This document shows positions 1-11,491 of a stretch of DNA of 64,000 bases, piece after piece. The notes under the pieces are model-generated. The model was not told the origin of the DNA. It saw only the letters and a list, made by a program, of their open reading frames with translations, and did not search any database. The DNA is from Panopea generosa (taxonomy: Eukaryota > Mollusca > Bivalvia > Adapedonta > Hiatellidae). Each line of letters begins with the position of its first letter. Position 1 is the first letter of the stretch. The stretch lies in assembly GCA_029582155.1 (NCBI GenBank), contig CM055903.1, positions 42,795,769 to 42,859,768 on the forward strand, written 5' to 3'. Both the position numbers and the translations under genes were made by a program.

Positions 1-93
1 TACACGTACAATCCAAATATTACAATATTCAAAAACGATGAAAATAGCAATTTGATCGAATTTGACCCTAGTGAAGCCAAACTCACAATATCA
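1..93 (+). CDS. Plexin-like gene, partial exon: start of last IPT domain
   Basis: Open from the window edge to a GTCAGT donor at 94, giving 31 codons in phase 0. The residues read YTYNPNITIF then acidic linker then AKLTIS. This fits the IPT/TIG opening pattern (Y-x-x-P then I-x-x-F then L-T-I-x-G). Joined to the next exon it reads LTIS|GEKL, the expected G-x-x-L turn, which is the main reason for accepting a weak donor. Confidence 0.65.
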
Positions 94-3000
94 GTCAGTA
101 TTTCAATATCATATACTGAACAGCTAACCTCCACTTTTTATATTTCCTATATCTTCAAAATATTGAGTATCGTTATAAAAATGTGTATATGACAATAATT
201 GTTAAATTTGATAATACAAACTTCGCCATTGTTATCCTAGCAAATAGTATTTCTAATTCAAGTCAAAATCTCAAAGAAATTGCTTTTAAACTTTTTGGGA
301 ACGAGCTTGGTACATAAAATAATGGGTGGCGGTTTAGCTGTTCCGTTCAGTATATTACAAACATTTTAAAATATGAAACTAGTGCATAATTTTTGCTATT
401 GATGTGCGTTGTTAATTGTATCAATTTGTCAAACAATATATTATAGCTTCTTTTCATGTTCACTTAAAACACAAAGGATTATTCATGAAATTAAAAAAAA
501 TATAAATAAGTATTTATATAAATTAACTTTTTTTAATTTTTGAATTGACATACCAAAAAATACAAATTAATACCACATACTTTGATATGTATGCCGACTG
601 TTAAACATCGGCCCGTACTTTGACCCATTTTTTCTAATATCTTGGAATCCTGGAGCATATTTCGTGCTAGGGGATATGAGGTGTGTTGCATATTTCATAA
701 CACCTCATGAACAGAATCAACAAAACTGAATCTGCTTTTTTCTTATGCCGCGTTTCCAAGATATATTTTTATCAGATAGTATTTCACAAACGCGGTGAAA
801 AAAATCTATATGTATTTTTTTTGTTAAATTGTTGTCATGCTATATATGAACTTACATTATAATTGTGTATTGTGAATAATTACAGTCATTACATTATAAT
901 TAATCATAATTATGCATTGTGAGCCATAACAGCCATTACATTATAATTATATATAATTGTGCATTGTGAGCCATTACAGCCATAACATTATAGTTGATTC
1001 TAATTGTGCATTGTGAGCCATTACAGCAATTATATTATAATTGATTATAATTGTGCATTTTGAGCAAATATAGACATTACGTTATATTTGCAGATTGTGA
1101 ACAATTGTAGTCATTACATTATAGTTGTGCATTGTAAAAAAAATCCGGCCTTTACACTATAAGTGTGTATTGTGAACAATTACAGCCATTATATTATAGT
1201 TGTCTATTATGAACAATTACAGCAATAACATTATAATTGTGCATTGTGAGCCATTACAGTCATTACATTATAATTAATCATAATTATGCATTGTGAGCCA
1301 TAACAGCCATTACATTATAATTAAATATAACTGTGCATTGTGAGCCATTACAGTCATTACATTATAGTTGATTTTAATTGTGCATTGTGAGCCATTACAG
1401 CCATTATATCATAATTGATTATAATTGTGCATTTGGAGATATTACAGACATTACATTATATTTGCGGATTGTGAACAATTGTAGCCATTACATTATAGTT
1501 GTGCATTGTGAAAAACTACAGCCTTTACATTATAAGTGTGTATTGTTAACAATTACAGCCATTATATTATAATTGTGTATTGTGAACATTTACAGCCATA
1601 ACATTATAATTGTGCATTGTGAGCCATTACAGCCTTACATTATACTTGTGTATTGTGAATAAATACAGTCATTACACTTTAACAGTGCACTGTGAACAAT
1701 TACAGCCGTGAACATTGTGAACACCGGAAACCATTGCAGCCATGATAAATGTGCAAATACAGCCATTACATTACACTAATACAATGTAAACAACTGCAGG
1801 CATTGAAACGTAATTGTGAATTGTTAACAATTACATCCATAACATTATAGTTGTGCATTGTGAACAATTGCAACTACTGCAATAAAAGTTTTTACTGTGA
1901 ATAATTGCTGCCTTGATACTATAAGTGTGCATTGTGAACATTGGTAACCATTGCAGCCATTATAATTGTGCAAATACAGTTATTACATTTCACTAGTGCA
2001 ATATTAACAATCACAACCATTACAGTACACAATCATTTTAAACATATCTTATTTATTCAAATTTACATACATAAAAATCTGTTTAAATATAAATATGAAA
2101 TAAAACGGAAGATAAAATCTTAAACAATTGCAGGGAGAAAAGTTAAACCTAGCTGCTACTATGTCTGACTTTACTGTCACGGTTGGTATAGAAAACTGCA
2201 CAATGGTAGAATTGACCGATACGAAACTAGTTTGTATTCCACCGAGCAAACAACCACAGCCGGGAATACCAGGGGCAGAATACCCGGAAGTTAATGTGAG
2301 TTCTTAGAATAAATTACATTATTATTACAATAAAATACCATAAAAACTAGGATTGTTTGTTAGATTGTTTATGCTAATAATTGTGTTATTAAATACAGGC
2401 ATTGTTCAGTCTACTCTTATTTATTAATTAGACAACTCAACAATACAAATGTTTACTTGGCTGTCAAATGTATTTTATAACACATAATTTATATATATAA
2501 TCGACCAAAGGCCGTAAAATAATGTATAATGACACACAATTGTACCAAATCTCGATATTGAATCTATGTTCATGTTTGATTTAACATTCATTTACCTTGT
2601 ATAACAAACAAGCAAAAACATTACATTTCACATAATATGTCCTAATTTTCAATCCATTTACCACGCTAACACAAAACAAAATCAACATTTAATTTTGGCA
2701 GGTCAAAGGTTTTGTTATAAGAAAAAATATTGAAGTAAGAAGATGGCAGATTATTTAACTGAAAGCATGAGCATAACAATAGGAAGACTATGGTCCTAAA
2801 CTATTCACCTGATACAGAAGAAACTATTCTGATTAATTTTTTAAGGTGGTACATGTATACTGTCATGTGACATGTTATAGATGGTATATCCCGTTTTATT
2901 GGTTAAAGAAGACTTCAGAATGAAAAGGAGTAGAACAATCGTCCTGTCGCAAGTAACTGACAAACTTTCTCACATAATTATTTTTTTAAGCACGGGCTCG

Positions 3001-6000
3001 AACCGAAGACCTTCAGCGGTGTGATGTACATTTTAATTAAATGACAGAAACTTAGACCATTCACCACAATGGACCATGTATTGATGATTCAAAATAGAGA
3101 TGAAGCTAAAAATAGACATAAACCGCTGTCTAAAGAAGTTTGATTTGACTTAGATGACTTACATGTTATGACAATATTGGACCTTTTGATGCCAATTAAA
3201 TTGATTAACAATATTAACAATTCAGTAAATTCAACACTTCGCTAGCGTTCCAGTGCGTGAGATATGTTTAAATATCTTAACTCATTAAAATAATGTCTAA
3301 GTTACATTTTACTTCCTTGATACTCCATTAAACTTCAAGAAATAGTTACCTCAAAGCTACTTACAAAACGAGTACAAGTATCCGTGTGGGTCGAAATTAC
3401 ATGCAGGGACGAGGCTCTCAATGGGAGAAAACAGACATATACAATCTCAGGACGGTTTATTTGTGTTTTTATCCTCCAAGCGTATTGTGTAATATCTTAT
3501 TTGTTATTAGTACTGGCAAATGTGATAAAAGAATTTTCAGTAAGTTAACTATTAATTACTGTATAAACAGAACTGTGTAATGTTAACTGGTATCAAAATA
3601 TATATACCATCCTGTTCAAGGTTACCGTGGGAAACATTCAGAAGACGGTTGGGTTTCTCAGGTACAAGAAGTTAGAAGAGCTGGTGACCCACCTGACCAT
3701 TATCATCGCCGTTGTCATTAGTGTATTGGTCGTTTTAGTAGCCTTAGGTAATGTCTATCTTTAAATTCAATGACATCCATCATTTGCTATATATATATTG
3801 TTTAATAACTCAACATTGTTTTACAATGATACTAACAAAATATACATAATAATTCCACTGAAGACTCGCTGAAAATAAAAAATCTGAAATAAATTGAACA
3901 ATTCTGCCTGATGTTTATCGTGTATGTATTATATATAATCAGAAACCGGCATACACATTTTTTGACCTTTTCTTTTAAGATCTTGGAGTCTTGCACAAAT
4001 TTCTCAAGCACACAAAATAAATGTGCCGTTTCTTTTACAAATCCTTTGGATCACTTTTTAATATAGGTAAAAAAAACCAAACTCATTCCATCAAAATATA
4101 TATCAACTACATTGAATATGTAATGAATATTATTTGTGTTAAGTCGTACTTATGAATTAATTAATGAGTCACCGAAATTAAACATTTTTAAGTTTTTTTT
4201 TTATTTTATTTTCACCCCATTCAGATCACCCGTAATTCGTAATATTTTCATGTTTAATACATTGTGTACCATTCTAGGAATAACGACAGCGTGTTTCCTG
4301 TACAGGAAGTTTGGAAGTAAGGTAAAGGAACTAGAAAGTATTTCAGCTGCAAAAGATGTGAAACTATCTTCGATAGAGGGCAGGTGAGACTATTAAACGG
4401 GGGTCGTGCAAAATGTTTTGTCACTAATGAGATTCTGTATTTTTATCCCAGGTATATTTTAAAACGCCTCACTGCATTTCATTAATGTAAATTGCTTTTC
4501 AAATGACCGAAATATTTAAGTCTGAAATATATGCAGTCATATACAATGACCATTTTATAAGTCACTAGGCTTGGTATAGATGCAAAGCAATAATTGATGA
4601 ACTGTGTGATATTTCTATGCGTACAGTATTGGTGGGTTAAAACTTTTTACAGCGCTGGGAAATTGTCTGTCAAAGATGACACCCGCCGAAGACCTAAAAC
4701 CTCTATTCTCTATTCAAACATCGGTACTGTACAGACTGTGGTGGAGCAAAATGCCCGATTGTCGGTGAAAGAAATAGCCAGTAGAGCTTGCATATCAGAA
4801 AGCAGCATACAAACGATTCTCAAAAAGCATCTGCACCTGAGAAAGATTTGTGCTAGGTGGGGACTTCATTTGGTCACTGAGTAAACAGCGTCTAAAATGT
4901 GCCTGGGAACTTCTGAAAAATACAACTGTAATAGTCGGGTTATTTCTAACTTGCTAACAGTTGACGAAACTTGTGGGTACATATGTTTAAGCCACAGAGA
5001 AAGGCTGATAACGAGCAATGGAATCGAAAAATCAAGCTCGCCTATGTACGCCAAGAGAACCATCAGTACGAAGAAAATGCTGTACGCCATTGTCATGTGT
5101 CTTGTCCATCTGGTCATACAGTCACTGGACGCTTCTATAATAACTGTGCTGAAGAAAGCCAAAAAAATATCGCCAAATCGACCAAGCAAAGGATGGTCAG
5201 GGGTCTATCTGATTCATGACATCGCCTCCTCTCCTCAGGTGCGAGGATATTTGGGCTTTCTTGGCTTCTGAATACGTGCATGTTGTAAACAATCCGCCTT
5301 ACTCACCAGACCTGGGTCCATGCGACTTCTTTTTATTTCCAAGTCTTAAAAATGTTTTCTGGGAAGAAATATTATACCAGAAATTCTCTTGGCAGCGCTA
5401 TCTACCAGTGTCTCCAACAAATACCAAAATAATACTATCTAACTGCATTTCACGACTTGGTAACAAAAATGTGTTTCGGTAAAGGGGAAATACCTTAAAC
5501 GTTTGCAATAAATATATCTTTGATAAACGATGCACTTCAGAAATCCAACCCCAATGACTAAATCTTTTGCAGTAACCTCGTATATAAAATGTTAATATTC
5601 CTGTCATTGTACAGAACACATCTATTCAATTTTAAATTCCTCATCAAAAAGGAGTATTTCTAAGATATGGGTAATCATATATGTTTGTACGTTGTTTGGC
5701 TACTGCTCACTCTATATACACCTTCCCATGAACAGGGACAGTACCCTTTAGCTTGGGATGATCTAGCATAGAACTACCACATCCCTGGATTCGCCATTGT
5801 TGTTAAAATGAGGTATGGACGTCGTAATACCGTGTCAAAATATGAAGGTCTTGAATTCAATGTTGGATTTAGGATTTTGTGAAATCCGGAATCTCATGAC
5901 TAGCTGATATCATTTTCATTATTATTATGTTTTCTTCTTTATCCTTACTAATTATCAACGGGTCTTCACGTTTTATTCGTTTGTGCATCCATTCGTTGTG

Positions 6001-7217
6001 TGTGTGTGTGTGTGGGGGGGGGGGGATAGAGGGCGTTAGGAATGTCAACGAAACAAATATATTATCTTTTTTCTTGGGTGCGACAAATAATCCAACACGG
6101 CTTTAGGAGAAACACCCATAGTTGTGTCCCTTGTTCTTGCAGTCGCTGCACGATCAAAGAGGCATATTTTGCGGTCGGCCGTAAAAGCGTAACCACAGAA
6201 TCAAAATTGTATTTTAGTTAACTGTTGTATTTACAAACTAGCGAACAAATAATTTAGATAAAATATAACCCATGTGTTCGCTCTCGCGTGACGAATAGTA
6301 GTTGTGCTCGTTTAAACGAGTATTAAAACTTATTATACGCACGTGATAATAAATTTTGAGAAACAAATTGTTTCGAAACCTATTTATGTTTAAATAATGT
6401 TTTCTCTATACTTTATACCTGTAAAATAACTAGAAAAGGGTAAGAAATTAGTAAATCATTCTAGAGGTATTAACTATAATGTATTGTGTTTTATATCTAC
6501 AGGTTACAAGAATCGGAGGCACGTAATAACGAGTCTGTTACCCAGTCTACAAATGTGGATGATCCGTATGCGTATATAGATGATCCCTACCACGAGATTG
6601 ACACCGATAAAACTGCGAATACATATCAAGATCTTGATGCTACAACTAGAACCGTTGGCTACACTGAAGCTGTATCAAGGGACTCTGGTTACATACACCC
6701 ACAATCTACATCTAGAAGCTCTGACCAAGGGCAAACAGATAACGAACATGGAAATGACGGCTATATACATCCTCAGTCGGAGCTGAAGAATTTCGACTAT
6801 GAGCATCCACAAGCTACATTTAAAAGCTTAGACCAAGGGCAACGAAATGACGAATCTGGAAAAGACGGTTACATACATCCACAGTCGGAGCAGAAGAATT
6901 TCGACTATGAGCATCCGCAAGCTACACCTAAAAGCCCAGAACAAGGGCAACCAAATGACGAATCTGGAAAAGACGGTTACATACATCCACAGTCGGAGCA
7001 GAAGAATTTCGTCTATGAGCATCCACAAGCTACATCTAAAAGCTCTGACCAAGGGCAACCAGATGACGAATCTGGAACAGACGATTACATGCATCCACAG
7101 TCGGAGCAGAAGAGTTTCGATTATGAGCAGCCACAAGCTAAACCACCAACTTATCTGCAGCTACAAGGTGATTCGAGTGATTCGAGTTATGAGGATACAG
7201 ATGCACTCCGAGCATAA
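1..7217 (+). CDS. Plexin-like receptor with YxxP-rich tail (3' part of gene, five exons)
   Basis: Five exons join in frame with GT..AG introns: 1-93, 2134-2295, 3621-3747, 4278-4383 and 6503-7217, with phases 0, 0, 1 and 2, giving about 369 visible residues; the 5' part lies outside the window. Residues 1-85 complete an IPT/TIG domain. About 86-105 match the plexin pre-membrane segment (VTVGN then GFLRY). About 110-136 form one transmembrane helix, followed by a basic juxtamembrane helix (LYRKFGSKVKELES). Plexins then carry a split RasGAP domain. Here the last exon instead encodes 237 residues of acidic, Tyr-rich repeats and a stop, followed by AATAAA. The ectodomain kinship with plexins is well supported. 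Signalling through SH2 adaptors is inferred from the motifs. It could be an alternative 3' end of a longer plexin gene. Confidence 0.8.
112..354. mobile_element. MITE-like element, copy A
   Basis: About 243 bp with imperfect terminal inverted repeats: left TATACTGAACAGCTAACC, right GGTTTAGCTG-TTCCGTTCAGTATA. It has no coding capacity and lies 18 bp inside the first visible plexin-like intron. A diverged second copy, with similar ends and interior (CAAGTCAAAATYTCAA and nearby), is at 33748-33985. A TA-rich junction is visible but a clear target-site duplication is not. Confidence 0.6.
355..844. other. Intron sequence, nothing recognised
   Basis: AT-rich with A and T runs. No exon, tRNA-like promoter or repeat unit seen. 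Confidence 0.6.
845..2040. repeat. AT-rich minisatellite with higher-order structure
   Basis: Imperfect units of about 40-50 bp built on GTGCATTGTGAGCCATTACA and CATTACATTATAATTG. A block of about 300 bp starting near 884 is repeated 374 bp downstream, with the same order of variant units (TAATTAATCATAAT at 897 and 1271). It fills the intron before the exon at 2134. Short ORFs here are by-products of the repeat. Confidence 0.85.
2134..2295 (+). CDS. Plexin-like gene, exon: IPT/TIG domain core
   Basis: Acceptor TTGCAG at 2128-2133 and donor GTGAGT at 2296; 54 codons, phase 0 on both sides. It contains the motif run D-F-T-V-T-V-G-x-x-x-C, then L-T-D-T-K-L-V-C-x-P-P, then Q-P, which is close to the last IPT domain of plexins. 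Two cysteines are placed as in that family. Confidence 0.9.
2296..3620. other. Intron, mostly unremarkable
   Basis: AT-rich; apart from a minus-strand tRNA-like SINE fragment near 2960-3080 nothing is recognised. Confidence 0.6.
2960..3080 (-). mobile_element. tRNA-derived SINE fragment
   Basis: On the minus strand a B box (GGTTCGAGCCC) lies about 60 bp after an A-box-like TGGTGAATGG. The downstream piece (ACTTTCTCACAT on plus) is shared with the SINE at 31450-31690. The pairing is too decayed for a functional tRNA. Confidence 0.5.
3621..3747 (+). CDS. Plexin-like gene, exon: pre-membrane and transmembrane segment
   Basis: Acceptor TTCAAG ends at 3620 and donor GTAATG begins at 3748. It encodes VTVGNIQKTVGFLRYKK, the plexin pre-membrane pattern V-x-x-G-N...G-x-x-x-Y. 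This is followed by a run of I, V and L residues that begins the membrane helix and finishes in the next exon. Entry phase is 0 and exit phase 1, matching both neighbours. Confidence 0.9.
3748..4277. other. Intron, nothing recognised
   Basis: AT-rich; no repeat unit or coding potential seen. A possible polypyrimidine tract precedes the acceptor ATTCTAG. Confidence 0.6.
4278..4383 (+). CDS. Plexin-like gene, exon: end of membrane helix and juxtamembrane segment
   Basis: Acceptor ATTCTAG ends at 4277 and donor GTGAGA starts at 4384; phases 1 and 2. It encodes the last turns of the membrane helix (ITTACFLY), a basic stop-transfer (RKFGSK) and a charged helix. Plexins have a similar short charged helix just inside the membrane, which dimerises. 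Confidence 0.82.
4580..5510 (+). pseudogene. Mariner-family transposase remnant
   Basis: Decayed mariner-like (DD34D type) transposase in intron 4, same strand as the host gene. The N-terminal helix-turn-helix is readable at 4725-4860 (VKEIASRACISESSIQ). The three catalytic aspartates can still be found: first within VDETCGY (about 4960), second within LIHDIASS (about 5208) and third within YSPDLGPCDFFLFP (about 5300-5342). These pieces lie in different frames, separated by frameshifts and stops, so no intact protein is made. The W normally following D-E-T is C here. I could not find terminal inverted repeats. Confidence 0.9.
5521..6502. other. Intron 3' part with GT/poly-G microsatellite
   Basis: Contains a (TG)n run followed by 12 consecutive G at 6014-6025. 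Otherwise nothing is recognised. The 3' end is the TATCTACAG acceptor at 6494-6502. Confidence 0.7.
6503..7217 (+). CDS. Plexin-like gene, last exon: tyrosine-repeat cytoplasmic tail
   Basis: Entry in phase 2 (AG|G = Arg), 237 further residues, TAA at 7215-7217. The tail has 16 tyrosines. Nine are in Y-x-x-P motifs (YIHP four times, YMHP once, YEHP three times, YEQP once). Others are in acidic contexts: PYAYIDDPYHEI, TYQDL, GYTEA, TYLQL and SYEDT. Y-x-x-P repeats are the Crk-type SH2 docking sites of p130Cas-like substrate domains (known); this tail resembles such a scaffold (inference). It contains no catalytic domain. Composition is rich in D, E, Q, S and P and poor in hydrophobics, so it is probably disordered. 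Confidence 0.87.
6690..7137 (+). repeat. In-frame 108-bp coding repeat
   Basis: Four copies of a 36-residue unit, plus a shortened first copy lacking the middle, within the last exon. The start GACGG lies at 6756 and 6864 (108 bp apart) and recurs at the same spacing. Each full unit carries one Y-[IM]-H-P and one Y-E-[HQ]-P. The nucleotide copies are close enough to suggest recent duplication and possible copy-number variation. Confidence 0.9.
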
Positions 7218-7268
7218 TAAGTAAAGGAATACAATATATGCTTTAAATGCAATATGCAGAAGGTTATT

Positions 7269-7274
7269 AATAAA
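7269..7274 (+). terminator. Polyadenylation signal of plexin-like gene
   Basis: AATAAA 52 bp after the stop codon, the expected place if the last exon is terminal. Confidence 0.7.
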
Positions 7275-10200
7275 TTATGTATATTATTTTTACACATTAT
7301 AGTAATTTGTGCCTAATGTAATTCGTCACACTACAGACTCGCGTCCTCCTTTAGTTACGGCCATACACATTTTGCGCTAATTACAAAACGTAGTTTGGTT
7401 TAAAATATTCTAAAGAGGGTTCATATAATATAGAGGGATGTTTTGCTGCAGATTAATAAGGCAAATGCTTGCCTAGCATATACTGCAATTAGAAATCACT
7501 TTTTTAAAAAATGTGACTTCATTAGATTTATAAACCGGGTGTAATTAAGAGCAGTTACCGCACTGTCCTGCCTTTTTAATGGCTGATGAACATGTTGATG
7601 CATTTTTATGAGCGGATACATTTTTACTATGGAAACATACTTTAAAGGCTTTTTAATGGAAATTGATTTTACATTGGGAGAGCTAACTTTATTGTATGAT
7701 AGAACATAGAGCTTTATTCAACTGTGTGGTGACACCATGTATGGAGTTTCACAGTAGACTGCACAGGTTACTTTTGCTGTCTTACTTGTTAATTTGTTGA
7801 ATTTGGTTAAGCAACGTACAAGTGTCATAATCCTGGTATATGGAAAACAAGGAAGGATTCTGTTCGTGTTATTGCGTTTGTTGCGTTAAAGAAATTACAG
7901 ATGACACGTTCTTTTGAAGTCAATTCATTCAATAATATGATTTCATCAATAAGATATATGTGCAAAATATATTCAGTCGATTCCATCGGCGGAAACAACT
8001 ACATATGATGATGGATAGACATATGACGATTTTATCAAGAAAAAACAACAACATTACATACTGTAAACATAATATATTTCTTATTCTTGTACGAAGAAAT
8101 TGTGGTACCTAAAGCAAACAAAGGAAAATTAATGAATTTATCGAAACAATTCGCAATAAAAATATTTTTTTCTAATACGCAGTATACGTGTGTTATTAAA
8201 AATAGATGGACAGACATTTATTTCCAGCTTTCAGAGATATGGTAAACTTCATCTCAACATACTACTAAAGCAATGTCAACTATCTCTCCATGGTCTGTTT
8301 GTCATAAAAACAATCTATTATACAAAGTAAATACGTTGGAAGGTGCATAGCTTGATATATTTTATAACGTTAATTATCAATTCAGAAAAGACATTTATAA
8401 AACAAAATGATGGACATGTGTAACAAAAAGACCGAAGGACATGTCATGTTATAATTAATTTGAACAGACATTCCTGTTTGAGGCCATATTGCATTGGTTA
8501 TAAACAGTACATGCTATATTAAGGTTTAATTTATGGTAATGCTGTAACAAGTAAAAAATGTGTTTGTGTATGTATTACAGTTGTAAGTAAAAATGTTGGT
8601 AAACGTGTACTAATTTACAGGATGAATGAAGACTGAACTTGCATATACTTCACTATTGAGAAAAAACAACAACGATTTTTTTAATGAAACGTGTATTGAT
8701 GTTGAAACAAATTAACATATGACTATGTAGTGCAGTAGTTAACCAAAATATTGAACACTTGTATTAAATCGTATATACATTTGTATTAATGCACATTATA
8801 ATTTCTTAAAGTAAAATGGATATAAAGTGTGGACATGCATCACGCCTTATTGTTTTCATATTACATTTATCTAGTATTTTCAGCTTTTGATGATGTATTT
8901 ATTAATATGTGTGTGTGAGTGTAAACATTACTACAAACTTAATTAAACAAAATGTATTAACATATCCTTTTTTATTTTTACATATGGCTTTTGTAATATT
9001 TTTGTATGTTAGGGCGATCCAAGCATGTTTGGTAGAACAAGTGTAATATTATATAAACATTTATATAAAAGTGAAATATATTCATATAACTTCTTATTCA
9101 CATGTTTCGTCTTTAGTATATAAGGGCAGTCTCAAGCGGACATACGCCGTATATGTGTCAAAAAAGAACCTAATACAATATATGATATAAAACTATAAGA
9201 CGTCAAAATTTGGTTTAAAGTAGAGCTTAACAATAAAATATATTATAAATATATCAGAAAATATGTGAGAAGTTTATTGAAATAGGTATATGATATATGA
9301 CTGTTTTGAACACTTTTCAGTAATTATTAACGTATGTAATGATACACTTATATTCAACATGTTTTGGATATAGTATGAATTTAGTTATAGTGTGATACTG
9401 GATACTGTTTATCAACGTTAGTTAAAAGCATGCATACATATATGACAATCTATTACAATACATTACTATAAGGGAAAAGGATTAATATTATTTTGTATTA
9501 CAAATATAACTTATATGGTAATAATAAGTGAAAAGCAAACGACACAAATAGGAATTTATTGCATTTCTCAAATACTTTTGTATCATTTAGAATTTTCACC
9601 TTTTTTACATAGACATGCTTTATGCTATTCATGATTATATAAAATATTAATTTGGAATGGTATAAATATTCATATGATACACTTAATTGTACTTGTTAAA
9701 AACTATATGTAGATAATATCGGAAAAAATGTATATATTGTATACGGTATGCGAGTGAAAAGTAAAGAATATACAGAAATAATGTGAAACATAAAGCGACA
9801 AGTAAAGCCTCTTAAAATATTAGGAACGATTCGTCCTGTTAAATCATGCTGATTGGTGCTCAATATGTCATAGGACATTTGTTTGATATTTTGGATTTAG
9901 TAGTTTTGGCAATAAAAATATTTTTTCCATTATAGTTTTGATAATATATAAATACATGTATATAATCTTTAAACGAAATAAATGCGAAAACTATTTATAC
10001 ATCAAATTGACAAATAAAGGTAATACATGCTCATACACCAATAAAATATTTAAAAAAAATGTTGATTCTTATTATATTTTGCAAAACATTACTGTATATA
10101 TATTGCATGTTTGTAATCATTAGTTAGTATCTCCTTTTGAAGATAGAAAATGCAACTCTTGACAAACAATTGAAGACGAATATCATTTCATTATGGAGTG

Positions 10201-11194
10201 ATCATTATATGTAGAATTACGTAGAACATTTATAAATAAATACTTTTGGTATAAACCAAGTATGTATAAACTAGTACAACTTTTCGGTAGTAAAGATGAA
10301 AATGAAGTTAGAAATTTAAGCATATATATTTTTAAATCTTTTGACAAGCGGAATATCATTGAAAATACATAACACTATTGTATTTACCGTGTTTCTGGCT
10401 TAAACTGTATTTGATATATATGTAAAATATATATACGTATGAATGTGTACATGTATATGCATATCGTATGTGTAAGTAAGTGCTTGTGTAATGACATGTG
10501 TTACTAAATTATATGCATAAATAAATTGTTAAGCATATTCATTTTTCAATCATATGAAATAAATTTATATTTTTCAATGATCTGACTAAAAAAAAAGTCT
10601 CCTTGTAAACATGTTGATTGTGGCTTAAAAAATAAATAAATAATTTGTATATTCTAATAATTATAAAGGTTACTTACTTGTGTTTTATCATCATACATGT
10701 ACTTTCTCCGTAACAAGAATACATGACAGTATTTCTCTATTTCTGTGTTTGCTTTTCCACAAATTTTTGATGTATGGATTTGAGAAAATGTAACTTCATT
10801 AAATAAAACCAATTGATTAACATGCATCTGGTATATTTGTTTTATGTATGTATATATGTATGCACATTGCGTTATGCATACGTGATATTTTCGCTCTCTT
10901 TTTTTTACCATTTTTTGTAATATTAGAAACAGTATGTGTTACGTCATGTATGTAAATTTATTCCTGTTTTGTATATGTTCACACTGGCCTATGCCTTTTG
11001 AATTCAAATAAAAGTTTCGTCTTATATGCATGTTTGTAATCATTAATTGTTTAAAATGGCGCATACCTTTGTGATTGTGAAATGTTGTTTGTTATACTGT
11101 TTGTATGGTCATCAATACATGTGATACTTGTTATATCCACTTTTTTACCCTTGTTCTCACCAACACACTTAGTTTGCAACATAATGGACATAGC
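7275..11194. other. Intergenic AT-rich stretch, no gene seen
   Basis: About 3.9 kb with many A/T runs and short TATATA tracts. No splice-bounded coding exon, tRNA-like promoter or tandem array recognised; short ORFs have no domain pattern. Confidence 0.6.
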
Positions 11195-11363
11195 GAATAT
11201 TAAAGTACCTTCCCCAAATAACGATATAAATGATATGTGGAGAATTCTAAATCCAAATTCAAAACATTATACATGGCACTCCTACCACAAAAACGCCCAT
11301 ATTTGGCAGGCTAAACTTTTTTCTTGTTTCGAACAACCTAGTAAATGCTATAACAGAATGTAA
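11195..11363 (+). pseudogene. LINE endonuclease fragment
   Basis: The frame ending at 11363 reads D-I/M-W-R-x-L-N-P-N-S-K-x-Y-T-W, the pattern of AP-endonuclease domains of non-LTR retrotransposons (D-x-W-R-x-x-N-P-x-x-x-x-Y-T-W). The usual following R-x-D-F/Y-x-L is replaced by AKLFSCF. It is a short 5'- and 3'-truncated fragment. Confidence 0.65.
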
Positions 11364-11380
11364 AACTAAATAGAGGATAT

Positions 11381-11491
11381 TTGTTTGTTTCGGTGTAAGA
11401 TCGAATTATATTTCACCAAGAGATCACCAAAAGTCATATTTTGGTGATCATGAGATGAAATATCATTTAATCTTACACCAAAACAAACAAA
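11381..11491. repeat. Long hairpin (foldback)
   Basis: Arms of about 50 bp: TTTGTTTGTTTCGGTGTAAG at 11380-11399 pairs with CTTACACCAAAACAAACAAA near 11472-11491. Inner parts AAATATGACTTTTGGTGATC-like are also complementary, leaving a loop of a few bases. Probably a small foldback/MITE copy. Confidence 0.75.

Noticed and set aside
6828-7224. Alternative open frames over the tyrosine-tail exon (both strands)
   Set aside because: They are shadows of the repeated coding exon, which is fixed by splice phase and the stop plus AATAAA.
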